A stretch of DNA of 8,105 bases, from assembly GCA_958422845.1 (NCBI GenBank), contig CATZPU010000042.1, forward strand, positions 1-8,105, given 5' to 3'. Of the stretch, positions 1-5,601 are shown piece by piece. Position 1 is the stretch's first letter, and each line of letters begins with the position of its first letter. A program made the position numbers and the translations under genes. Below the pieces are notes generated by a model. The model did not search any database, was not told the origin of the DNA, and worked only from the letters and a program-made list of their open reading frames with translations. Source of the DNA: an uncultured Lachnospiraceae bacterium. GTDB lineage: Bacteria; Bacillota; Clostridia; Lachnospirales; Lachnospiraceae.

Positions 1-705
1 AATACAGGACAGCCGACGCTTGACGGTATCGATTTTGAGATTACTTCGGGAGAGTTCTTGTGTGTCGTCGGAAAAAGCGGATGCGGAAAGAGCACGCTGC
101 TGAATCTTATTGCAGGGCTTGAAGAACCGACGCAGGGGGAGATTTTGCTCGACGGGAAAAAAATCAGCGGCCCCGGAGCAGACCGTGTAGTCATGTTTCA
201 GGAGCATGCGCTGTTTCCGTGGAGAAACGTGATCGAGAATGTAAAATTTGGGATGGAGATCGCCGGAATACCTAAAGAGGAGCAGGAGGAGCGGGCGATG
301 AAGTATCTGAAGATGGTGCAGATGGAAAAATACCGCGATTACCTGATCCATCAGCTCTCCGGCGGGATGAGGCAGAGAGTGGCGCTCGCGCGGGCATTGA
401 CGCTTGATTCTAAGATTCTTTTAATGGACGAGCCGTTTTCGGCGCTTGATAAGCAGACGGCGAACCGGATGCGCTCGGAGCTTCAGGAGATCTGGATGCA
501 GGTGAAGCGGACGATCTTTTTTATCACGCACAGCGTAGAAGAAGCGGTATATCTGGCAGACCGCGTGGCAGTCATGTCAGAAAAAAAGAAAAGTATTCAG
601 GATGTTATCGAGGTCGACCTGCCAAGACCGCGACACGTATATGATGATGCGTTTGTCGCGTATCGTCACCGGATTCTGGAGGAGGTACAAAATGGAGAAG
701 AATAG
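1..705 (+). CDS. ABC transporter ATP-binding protein, NitT/TauT (SsuB/TauB-like) family, 5'-truncated by window edge
   Basis: This is the ATP-hydrolysing subunit of an inner-membrane ABC importer. The frame is open from base 1 with no start codon, so the gene begins upstream; about 25-30 N-terminal residues are probably missing. All ABC signatures are visible: Walker A GKSGCGKST (bases 70-96), a Q-loop MFQE with Gln at about 199, the LSGGMRQR signature at 355, Walker B ILLMDEP at 415 and the H-loop His at 529. The Q-loop context (EHALFPWRNV) and the HSVEEAVYLADRV segment are typical of the nitrate/taurine/sulfonate importers. It ends at TAG 703-705, overlapping the permease gene by 14 nt, so the two are co-transcribed and probably translationally coupled. 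The substrate-binding protein is not in the window, so the substrate is unknown: sulfonates, nitrate, thiamine precursors and others are all possible. Confidence 0.95.
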   Translation, partial: NTGQPTLDGIDFEITSGEFLCVVGKSGCGKSTLLNLIAGLEEPTQGEILLDGKKISGPGADRVVMFQEHALFPWRNVIENVKFGMEIAGIPKEEQEERAMKYLKMVQMEKYRDYLIHQLSGGMRQRVALARALTLDSKILLMDEPFSALDKQTANRMRSELQEIWMQVKRTIFFITHSVEEAVYLADRVAVMSEKKKSIQDVIEVDLPRPRHVYDDAFVAYRHRILEEVQNGEE

Positions 706-1474
706 AAAAAAGAGAGGGATTCTGGAGAAGGCAGTTTTCTTTGCTGTGATATTGGTAATCTGGCAGCTTCTCTATGTACTCGGTACGGGCGTTTTTGACG
801 TATGGAAATCCTATGCCATGCCGTCGCCTGTAGGTGTGTGGCAGACGTTTCTGCGGCTGATCGGAGACGGGAGCCTTGTATGGGCTGCTGCAAATAGTCT
901 TTTGCGCGGCTTTCTCGGATATTTTATCGCAGTTATACTGGGAACAGGGATCGGGCTTTTGATGAATCATTTCGGATATCTTCGCCGCAACCTTCGGCCG
1001 CTTGTCACAGGGATACAGACGCTTCCCAGTATCTGCTGGGTGCCGTTTTCTATTCTCTGGTTCGGTTTGACAGAACAGGCAATTCTTTTTGTTGTGGTGA
1101 TGGGTTCCGTATTCAGTATGGCGATCGCGGTGGACAATGCGATCCGCAATGTGCCGCCTCTTTATAAGAAAGCGGCTCTGACTATGGGTGCGGACAAAAA
1201 GCAGCTCTACCGAAAAGTCATTCTTCCGGCAAGCCTGCCGGAGCTGATCGCCGGACTGAAGCAGGGGTGGTCGTTTGCATGGCGCGCGCTGATGTCCGGC
1301 GAGGTCATGACGACATGTATAGGACTCGGTCAGACGCTGATCACGGGGCGCAATCTTGCAGACATCGATCAGGTCATGCTTGTTATGATTGTGATCGTCC
1401 TGACAGGTATACTGATCGATCAGACCGTATTTCGGGCATTGGAGCGGTGGGTGTACCGGAAACGGGGGATGTAG
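692..1474 (+). CDS. ABC transporter permease, NitT/TauT (SsuC/TauC-like) family
   Basis: This is the membrane-channel subunit partnering the upstream ATPase; 260 aa, a normal length for the family. The ATG at 692 was chosen because GGAGGAGG lies just upstream (678-685) and the protein then starts with a short basic segment (MEKNRKKRG) before the first helix; the frame is open further upstream but only inside the ATPase gene. Six membrane segments can be seen, at roughly residues 11-31, 65-92, 104-124, 129-150, 188-206 and 226-246. Between the fourth and fifth is the EAA loop that docks on the ATPase (around residues 160-190, KKAALTMGADKK then ILPASLPELIAGL). IQTLPSICWVPFSILWFGL-type residues at 108-126 fit the binding-protein-dependent transport family. 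It is the last gene of its operon here; no convincing terminator follows before the next promoter about 55 bases on. Confidence 0.95.
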   Translation: MEKNRKKRGILEKAVFFAVILVIWQLLYVLGTGVFDVWKSYAMPSPVGVWQTFLRLIGDGSLVWAAANSLLRGFLGYFIAVILGTGIGLLMNHFGYLRRNLRPLVTGIQTLPSICWVPFSILWFGLTEQAILFVVVMGSVFSMAIAVDNAIRNVPPLYKKAALTMGADKKQLYRKVILPASLPELIAGLKQGWSFAWRALMSGEVMTTCIGLGQTLITGRNLADIDQVMLVMIVIVLTGILIDQTVFRALERWVYRKRGM

Positions 1475-1529
1475 CGCGCGGGAGTGAAAAGTCAGGCAAA
1501 GATCCCGTCAAAATTTGAAAAAAGGGGTG

Positions 1530-1557
1530 TTGACAAACCGATTGAAGATGCTATACT
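1530..1557 (+). promoter_or_regulatory. Sigma-A-type promoter of the thrS T-box operon
   Basis: The -35 box is a perfect TTGACA (1530-1535) and the -10 box is TATACT (1552-1557), separated by 16 bp. A TGC immediately before the -10 makes an extended -10 element (TGn), which compensates for the slightly short spacer. The predicted start is near 1564, which places the whole T-box leader on the transcript. It lies about 55 bp after the permease stop, so thrS has its own transcription unit. Confidence 0.85.
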
Positions 1558-1563
1558 GAATAC

Positions 1564-1898
1564 AGATTTCCCAGACAGGGATATAAAATGCCAAGAGGCG
1601 GCTGTAATAAAGCAGCCAGAAATGAAAACACGCAGATGAGAAGAGTAAAATGCGGAAGCATTCAGAGAGAGGGCGGTTGCTGAAAAGCCCTTATGCGGAA
1701 ACATTTGAAAACTAACTCGGAGTGGCCCCAATCCGGTCCGGCAGGCACCGTTATCGCCAAACGAGAGGTCTTGTACAAAAAGAGGATTTCAGCGGAATAT
1801 GATATCCGCTGCGTCGTCGTACAGACAAGCAGGGTGGAACCGCGAGTAATGAAATTATCGTCCCTGACAGCCGTTATCTGGCTGTCAGGGATTTTTTT
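1564..1898 (+). promoter_or_regulatory. T-box riboswitch (tRNA-Thr sensing) controlling thrS
   Basis: The leader RNA binds uncharged tRNA and then prevents premature termination. The conserved T-box AGGGTGGAACCGCG is at 1831-1844, with TGGA (1835-1838) free to pair with a tRNA end of UCCA. Stem I is readable. The AGTA box is at 1644-1647, and helix AAATG/CATTT is at 1648-1652/1702-1706. GCAT/ATGC is at 1658-1661/1693-1696, an AGAGA bulge at 1664-1668, and an apical helix GGGC/GCCC at 1671-1674/1687-1690 encloses a GGTTGCTGAAAA loop. Opposite the AGTA box, GAAA is followed by ACT-A, so the specifier is probably ACT (1711-1713), a Thr codon. The Stem II region carries CACCGTTATCGCC and ACGAGAGG (1747-1768). 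Stem III is closed by GTCTTGTAC/GTACAGAC (1768-1776/1819-1826) and CAGCGGA/TCCGCTG (1790-1796/1805-1811). The antiterminator pairs CAGGG (1830-1834) with CCCTG (1862-1866). An extra hairpin GGCTG/CAGCC (1600-1604/1613-1617) precedes Stem I. Confidence 0.95.
1861..1898 (+). terminator. Intrinsic terminator of the T-box leader
   Basis: A perfect 12-bp stem, TCCCTGACAGCC (1861-1872) with GGCTGTCAGGGA (1880-1891), carries a 7-nt loop and is followed by seven T residues (1892-1898). Its 5' arm contains the CCCTG that competes to pair with the T-box sequence, so terminator and antiterminator are mutually exclusive. When tRNA-Thr is charged this structure should stop transcription before the downstream genes. 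Confidence 0.95.
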
Positions 1899-1918
1899 CG
1901 CGAAAAACTGAGCCGTGC

Positions 1919-1975
1919 AAAATCGGAGCATAACAGACTGGGCGCTTGCGCACAGGTCTGGAATGCAACGATTTT
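1919..1975. repeat. 57-nt long interrupted palindrome (REP/MITE-like or structured RNA) after the T-box terminator
   Basis: The two halves pair almost end to end: AAAATCG (1919-1925) with CGATTTT (1969-1975), GCAT (1928-1931) with ATGC (1963-1966), CAGAC (1934-1938) with GTCTG (1956-1960), TG with CA (1939-1940/1953-1954), and GCGC (1942-1945) with GCGC (1948-1951) around a TT loop. The two internal loops are 2 x 2 purine mismatches (GA opposite AA, AA opposite GA). It has no T-run, so it is not a terminator. It lies between the T-box and thrS and would be on every read-through transcript. The shape resembles a dispersed palindromic repeat; copy number elsewhere cannot be judged from one window. 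Confidence 0.7.
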
Positions 1976-1978
1976 ATA

Positions 1979-2063
1979 GGGCGAAGCCCGCGACCGAGCA
2001 GGAGCGAAGCGGATGCGAGGTTGGAGCACGGCGAAGTGAAAACATGGTTGAAGCACGGCGCAG
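1979..2063. repeat. Cluster of short GC-rich direct repeats (GCGAAGC units; 18-bp repeat at a 27-bp period)
   Basis: GCGAAGC or a one-base variant recurs at 1981, 2004, 2031 and 2058, spaced 23, 27 and 27 bp. The last two units sit in a longer direct repeat: GGTTGGAGCACGGCGAAG at 2019-2036 and GGTTGAAGCACGGCGCAG at 2046-2063, 16 of 18 bases identical. A GGGC-GAA-GCCC hairpin (1979-1989) starts the cluster. The GCGAAGC heptamer is known as an unusually stable DNA mini-hairpin. The stretch is open in one frame into the next gene, but the translated text is low-complexity and has no ribosome binding site, so it is called non-coding repeat DNA. Confidence 0.6.
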
Positions 2064-2103
2064 CCAAGCAAGTCACCGGAAACAAAATGAAAGGAGCGAT
2101 TTT

Positions 2104-2295
2104 ATGAAAAACAAACTAAAAGAATTTTTCCTGTCCGACTGGACATTGACGGAGAAGTGTCTTCTTCTGGCAGACGTTCTGCTCGCAGGCGTTCTGGTCG
2201 GATGGCTGACGACGCCTCTGCGGCGCGGAGGCGGATTTTTCAGCAATAATACAATTGAAGTAACACCGGATTATGAAGAAGAGGAGATGGAGTAA
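2104..2295 (+). CDS. Small single-pass membrane protein encoded between the T-box and thrS (63 aa), function unknown
   Basis: The ATG at 2104 was chosen for its good ribosome binding site AAAGGAG (2090-2096). The frame is open further upstream, but only across the repeat cluster. The protein has a charged N-terminus (MKNKLKEFFLSDWTLTEK), one hydrophobic segment at about residues 18-36, a basic and glycine-rich stretch (PLRRGGG) just after it, and a very acidic tail ending EEEEME. By the positive-inside rule the PLRRGGG side is probably cytoplasmic. The stop codon is one base before the thrS ATG, and the last codons supply the thrS Shine-Dalgarno GGAG. The two are therefore probably translationally coupled and both under T-box control. 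I do not recognise the family and infer no function beyond membrane location. Confidence 0.75.
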   Translation: MKNKLKEFFLSDWTLTEKCLLLADVLLAGVLVGWLTTPLRRGGGFFSNNTIEVTPDYEEEEME

Positions 2296-2296
2296 G

Positions 2297-4261
2297 ATGA
2301 TCGTTACATTAAAAGATGGCTCTAAAAAAGAATATGCACAGCCGATGTCCGCATATGAGATCGCGGCAGACATCAGCGAGGGACTGGCAAGAATGGCAAC
2401 GGCGGCAGAGGTGAATGGAGAGGTCGTTGACCTGCGCACAGTGGTAGATGCAGACTGTGAGCTGAATATTCTGACGCCGTCATCACCGGAAGGACTGGCC
2501 GCGCTTCGTCATACAGCTTCTCACGTATTGGCAGAGGCAGTCAAGAGACTGTATCCGCAGGCAAAGCTTGCAATCGGACCGTCGATCGATACGGGATTTT
2601 ACTATGACTTTGACCATGAGCCGTTTTCACGCGAGGACTTGGATAATATCGAAAAAGAGATGAAGAAGATCATCAAGGAAGGCGCAAAGCTTGAGAAGTT
2701 TACACTTCCGAGAGAAGAAGCGATCAGATTTATGGAAGAGAAAGATGAGCCGTACAAGGTAGAGCTGATCCGCGATCTGCCGGAGGATGCAGAGATCTCT
2801 TTCTACCGTCAGGGAGAGTTCGTCGATCTGTGCGCAGGACCGCATATGATGAGCACAAAGAATATCAAAGCATTCAAGCTGATCTCATCATCAGGCGCTT
2901 ACTGGAGAGGAAACGAGAAAAACAAGATGCTTGCCCGTATCTACGGAACGGCTTATTCAAAGAAAGAAGAGCTTGCGGCGCATCTGGAGCAGCTGGAAGA
3001 GGCGAAGAAGCGCGATCACAATAAGCTCGGACGCGAGATGGGACTGTTCACAACGGTTGACGTGATCGGTCAGGGACTTCCGCTGTTGATGCCGAAGGGT
3101 GTAATTATCGTAAAAGAGCTGCAGCGCTGGATCGAGGATCTGGAGGATAATGAGTGGGGCTATGTACGTACAAAGACTCCGCTGATGGCAAAGAATGACC
3201 TGTACAAGATCTCCGGTCACTGGGATCACTATAAAGAAGGTATGTTCGTGCTCGGTGATGAGGAGAAGGACAAAGAGGTGTTTGCGCTTCGTCCGATGAC
3301 CTGCCCGTTCCAGTATTACGTGTACAAGGCAGAGCAGCATTCCTACCGTGATCTGCCGCTTCGCTACGGTGAGACATCGACGCTTTTCAGAAACGAGGAT
3401 TCCGGTGAGATGCATGGACTGACAAGAGTACGTCAGTTTACGATCTCCGAGGGACATCTGATCGTAAGACCGGATCAGATGGTCGAGGAATTCAAGGGCT
3501 GTCTGGCGCTTGCAAAATACTGTCTGGAGACGCTTGGCGTAGAGGAGGATGTTACGTATCATCTTTCCAAGTGGGATCCGGACAACAAGGAAAAATACAT
3601 CGGAGATCCGGAGGTATGGAACGAGACAGAGGAGCATATCAGACGCGTGCTGACAGAGCTTGGCATTAAATTTACAGAGGATGTCGGAGAGGCTGCTTTC
3701 TACGGACCGAAGGTCGATATCAACGCAAAGAACGTATACGGCAAGGAAGATACCATGATCACGATCCAGTGGGATGCGCTTCTTGCAGAGCAGTTCGATA
3801 TGTACTATATTGATGAAAATGGCGAAAAGGTACGTCCGTGCATCATCCACAGAACTTCGATCGGCTGCTATGAGAGAACGCTGGCATGGCTGATCGAGAA
3901 GTATGCCGGACTGTTCCCGACATGGCTGTGTCCGGAGCAGGTACGCGTACTGCCGATCTCTGAGAAATACAAAGATTACGCAGAGCAGGTCAATGCAGAG
4001 CTTAAGAAGAACGGCATCCGCTCAAGCGTGGACAATCGTTCCGAGAAGATCGGCTACAAGATCCGCGAGACTCGTCTGGCAAAAGTTCCGTATATGCTCG
4101 TGGTAGGCGCAAAGGAAGCAGAAGAAGGCGTCGTATCCGTAAGAAGCCGTTACCTTGGCGACGAGGGTGCAAAGAATCTCGATGATTTCATTGCAGCAAT
4201 TACAAAGGAGATCCGCACGAAAGAGATCCGTAAGATCGAGGTGCAGGAGGAGAAGAAATAA
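2297..4261 (+). CDS. thrS: Threonyl-tRNA synthetase
   Basis: The cytoplasmic enzyme attaches threonine to tRNA-Thr using ATP; 654 aa, normal for bacterial ThrRS. The ATG at 2297 gives the standard N-terminus MIVTLKDGSKKEY; GAGGAG and GGAG precede it at 2281-2292. Domains in order are TGS (about 1-62), an editing domain (about 63-225) and the class II catalytic core (about 245-540), followed by the anticodon-binding domain (about 545-654). The editing site that removes misattached serine is intact: HTASH (His72, His76), and Cys179 and His183 in CAGPH. The catalytic zinc ligands are present: Cys336 in RPMTCPF, His387 in SEGHL and His518 in CIIHRTS. Motif 2 is RYGETSTLFRNEDSG; motif 3 reads GCYERTLAWLIE. 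Expression should rise on threonine starvation through the upstream T-box. Confidence 0.98.
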   Translation: MIVTLKDGSKKEYAQPMSAYEIAADISEGLARMATAAEVNGEVVDLRTVVDADCELNILTPSSPEGLAALRHTASHVLAEAVKRLYPQAKLAIGPSIDTGFYYDFDHEPFSREDLDNIEKEMKKIIKEGAKLEKFTLPREEAIRFMEEKDEPYKVELIRDLPEDAEISFYRQGEFVDLCAGPHMMSTKNIKAFKLISSSGAYWRGNEKNKMLARIYGTAYSKKEELAAHLEQLEEAKKRDHNKLGREMGLFTTVDVIGQGLPLLMPKGVIIVKELQRWIEDLEDNEWGYVRTKTPLMAKNDLYKISGHWDHYKEGMFVLGDEEKDKEVFALRPMTCPFQYYVYKAEQHSYRDLPLRYGETSTLFRNEDSGEMHGLTRVRQFTISEGHLIVRPDQMVEEFKGCLALAKYCLETLGVEEDVTYHLSKWDPDNKEKYIGDPEVWNETEEHIRRVLTELGIKFTEDVGEAAFYGPKVDINAKNVYGKEDTMITIQWDALLAEQFDMYYIDENGEKVRPCIIHRTSIGCYERTLAWLIEKYAGLFPTWLCPEQVRVLPISEKYKDYAEQVNAELKKNGIRSSVDNRSEKIGYKIRETRLAKVPYMLVVGAKEAEEGVVSVRSRYLGDEGAKNLDDFIAAITKEIRTKEIRKIEVQEEKK

Positions 4262-4301
4262 GGCGGCTTCTGTACTTGCAAAACTGAAAAATAAAGCAAA
4301 G

Positions 4302-4341
4302 GCTTCCGGCATCAGTTATCAGTGGTGCGGGAAGCTTTTTT
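4302..4341 (+). terminator. Intrinsic terminator of thrS, probably bidirectional
   Basis: A strong hairpin GCTTCC (4302-4307) / GGAAGC (4330-4335) continues inward as GCATCA (4309-4314) / TGGTGC (4323-4328, one G-T pair) with an 8-nt loop, and is followed by six T residues (4336-4341). Read on the minus strand the same stem is followed by a T-rich stretch (the complement of 4288-4301), so it could also end the leftward unit whose last gene stops at 4380. Confidence 0.88.
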
Positions 4342-4379
4342 GAGAATTGTAAAAGAGAAAATTACAGACAAATTAAGTT

Positions 4380-4607
4380 TTAGGCTGCATGTTGATAATC
4401 AATCACAGCAATCTCCTGCATCAGTTTCTTGGCTAAGTTCACAATCATTTCTAATTTTTCAGCCACTTCATCAGTATAATATTTTTCACCGCACTGATCA
4501 CATTCAAGACAAGGCACATTTTTAACTACGATGACACAATTTTTATAATTTACTACATGAGTGGTAGTGCTTTCTACAGTAGTAGTATTTTTACAGAACA
4601 TACACAT
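4380..4607 (-). CDS. YgiT-type zinc-finger protein (MqsA-like N-terminal domain only), 75 aa
   Basis: The protein begins MCMFCKN, so the first zinc knuckle (Cys2, Cys5) is at the extreme N-terminus. The second is CLECDQCGE, with Cys36 and Cys39 as the likely ligands and Cys33 extra. The spacing, and the VPCLEC context before the second pair, match the YgiT/MqsA zinc-finger family, in which full-length members are antitoxins. The C-terminal HTH DNA-binding domain of E. coli MqsA is absent; a short helical tail (DEVAEKLEMIVNLAKKLMQEI) takes its place. The ATG at 4607 is chosen because a GAAAGGA site lies 10 nt upstream (4618-4624); a longer version would need TTG at 4652 inside the previous gene. 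It is the last gene of the leftward unit. No recognisable MqsR or RelE toxin is beside it, so a toxin-antitoxin role is unproven. Confidence 0.75.
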   Translation of the reverse strand: MCMFCKNTTTVESTTTHVVNYKNCVIVVKNVPCLECDQCGEKYYTDEVAEKLEMIVNLAKKLMQEIAVIDYQHAA

Positions 4608-4635
4608 ATTTATTTCATCCTTTCTTACTTTCTTT

Positions 4636-4773
4636 TTATCGGAATTCTTCAATATATTTTTTCAAAAGTTTCTCAAATGCCTTCCGGTTCTCGCCGTCTA
4701 TCACGGCAGGTAGAAGAATTTTGGCTATAAGTTCTGTCATTTTAGCTTCGGTTATATGTTCTTTATGCTTCAT
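4636..4773 (-). CDS. Unrecognised 45-aa peptide between the regulator and the YgiT-like gene
   Basis: The frame runs from ATG at 4773 to TAA at 4636. The sequence starts MKHKEHITEAKMTELIAK and ends FEKLLKKYIEEFR; it is lysine/glutamate rich, has no cysteine or membrane segment, and looks wholly helical. An in-frame TGA two codons before the ATG rules out a longer N-terminus. It starts 15 nt after the stop codon of the YheO-like regulator and ends 28 nt before the YgiT-like start, a spacing that fits an operon. Its own ribosome binding site is poor (GTGAAAG, too close to the ATG), so translation may depend on coupling to the regulator. It could be a small partner of the YgiT-like protein, a remnant of a larger gene, or chance; confidence is moderate. 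Confidence 0.45.
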   Translation of the reverse strand: MKHKEHITEAKMTELIAKILLPAVIDGENRKAFEKLLKKYIEEFR

Positions 4774-4780
4774 CTTTCAC

Positions 4781-4797
4781 AGTGAGTTTTACTCACT
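4781..4797. repeat. Perfect 6-bp inverted repeat over the stop codon of the regulator gene
   Basis: AGTGAG (4781-4786) and CTCACT (4792-4797) flank TTTTA, which holds the regulator's stop codon (read on the minus strand). No T-run follows on either strand, so it is not a terminator. In the leftward mRNA it would form a small hairpin between the regulator stop and the start of the 45-aa gene. Confidence 0.4.
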
Positions 4798-5463
4798 CTT
4801 CAGATTCCGAATATGCATATAAACGGTATTCTTAGATATACCAAGCCTCTCCGCCACCTTTACGACACTGTCTTTGAGGTTAAATATACCTCTTTTGTAA
4901 AGCGCCGTTACGATCTCCTTATTTTTATTGCTGGCGGCAATAGACGTATCGTTTAAGATCATGTCTTTGACATCTGCAAGCGCCGTTTCGATCAGCTCGT
5001 CCACATCCTCTGTAAATGTCTCTGTCTTGTGTGAGAATTCTCCAAGCGCTGCGGCGTTTTCGGGGATAAGGGACGAAATGACCGCAGACAGAGGCGTATT
5101 CGTATAAAAGTTGATACAGATCAGGCCGATGATCCTGCCGTTTTCGCCGGGGATCGGGATCGTCGTCGATTTCAGAATGACGCCGTCCTGACGGCGGTTG
5201 AAGTAGGAAATGGCAGAGTGGTCCTGAGAGTTTTCGATCTGTGTAAGCATTCCCAGCGCAAAGTCCGTGATCGGGGAGCCGACCTTTCTGCCGGAGTGGT
5301 AACCGTTTACGATCTGCATGACGGAATGTTCCAGAGATTCCAGATTGTGGAGAATGATCTCATATCCTTCTCCGAGGTAATGTCCAAGTCCTTCTATGAC
5401 CGGTATATAAGACTGAAGGATCATACGTTCGTTTGGTGTCAAAATTATATATTGTTTATCCAT
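4789..5463 (-). CDS. YheO-like PAS domain / HTH transcriptional regulator (DauR-like)
   Basis: This 224-aa predicted DNA-binding regulator acts in the cytoplasm. The N-terminal part (about residues 12-125) is a YheO-like PAS sensor domain, recognisable from YIPVIEGLGHYLGEGYEIILHNL, the NGYHSGRKVGSPITDFAL segment and IIGLICINFYTNTP. The C-terminal part (about 165-224) is the paired helix-turn-helix, with the recognition region VVKVAERLGISKNTVYMHIRNLK. This arrangement is shared with E. coli YheO and with Pseudomonas DauR, the repressor of D-arginine catabolism. The start ATG at 5463 has a GAGAGGGA site just upstream. It is transcribed divergently from ridA across a control region with repeated half-sites, so it is the obvious candidate regulator of ridA and the genes after it, and possibly of itself. 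The ligand is unknown. Confidence 0.92.
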   Translation of the reverse strand: MDKQYIILTPNERMILQSYIPVIEGLGHYLGEGYEIILHNLESLEHSVMQIVNGYHSGRKVGSPITDFALGMLTQIENSQDHSAISYFNRRQDGVILKSTTIPIPGENGRIIGLICINFYTNTPLSAVISSLIPENAAALGEFSHKTETFTEDVDELIETALADVKDMILNDTSIAASNKNKEIVTALYKRGIFNLKDSVVKVAERLGISKNTVYMHIRNLKSE

Positions 5464-5495
5464 AAATCCCTCTCTTTTTTGTAGCCTTTTGCTTA

Positions 5496-5524
5496 ATTAT
5501 AATACTGCTTCGTGCAATATGCAA
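5496..5524 (-). promoter_or_regulatory. Promoter of the leftward regulator operon
   Basis: On the minus strand, -35 TTGCAT (5519-5524) and a perfect -10 TATAAT (5496-5501) are separated by exactly 17 bp. The predicted start is near 5489, giving a leader of about 25 nt before the regulator ATG at 5463. Confidence 0.75.
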
Positions 5525-5529
5525 CAAAA

Positions 5530-5547
5530 ACTGAAATAAAATTCAGT
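5530..5547. promoter_or_regulatory. Candidate operator 1: ACTGAA-N6-TTCAGT inverted repeat
   Basis: The two 6-bp arms (5530-5535 and 5542-5547) are perfectly complementary around a 6-bp A/T spacer, an 18-bp site of the kind a dimeric HTH protein contacts. It lies 5 bp upstream of the -35 box of the leftward promoter, centred near -50 of that promoter. The most likely binder is the adjacent YheO-like regulator; this is inference from position. Confidence 0.6.
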
Positions 5548-5555
5548 AATAATGA

Positions 5556-5601
5556 CACTGAAAAAGAAACTGTAATTCATTGACTAAAAAATAATTCAGT
5601 G
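5556..5601. promoter_or_regulatory. Candidate operator 2: spaced CACTGAA ... TTCAGTG half-sites bracketing the ridA -35
   Basis: CACTGAA (5556-5562) and TTCAGTG (5595-5601) are perfect inverted copies of the half-site in operator 1, with 32 bp between them. The right half lies inside the spacer of the ridA promoter and the left half lies 17 bp upstream of its -35. A protein held on the right half-site would be expected to block RNA polymerase. Confidence 0.5.

Noticed and set aside
1475..1529. Possible terminator for the ABC transporter operon (CGGGA...TCCCG and TCAAAATTTGA)
   Set aside because: The stems are short and no T-run follows on the plus strand; too weak to annotate.
1979..2063. 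CRISPR-like array
   Set aside because: The repeated units are short, only partly conserved and separated by unequal, related sequences; no array architecture and no cas genes are present.
1874..2085. Minus-strand small frames across the palindrome and repeat cluster
   Set aside because: Low-complexity translations from repeated GC-rich units, no ribosome binding site, and they run against the T-box transcript.
1915..2103. N-terminal extension of the small membrane protein through the repeat cluster
   Set aside because: The frame is open only because the repeats have a period divisible by three. There is no Shine-Dalgarno near 1915, while AAAGGAG precedes the ATG at 2104.
2957..3850. Long open frame of 297 codons on the minus strand, inside thrS
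   Set aside because: It lies wholly opposite thrS, has no ribosome binding site or recognisable domain, and its Cys/His/Leu-rich text is what the complement of a highly biased coding gene gives.
4608..4652. Longer start (TTG at 4652) for the YgiT-like protein
   Set aside because: It would overlap the previous gene and add a basic 15-residue tail before the zinc knuckle; family members start right at the first Cys pair, and GAAAGGA precedes the ATG at 4607.
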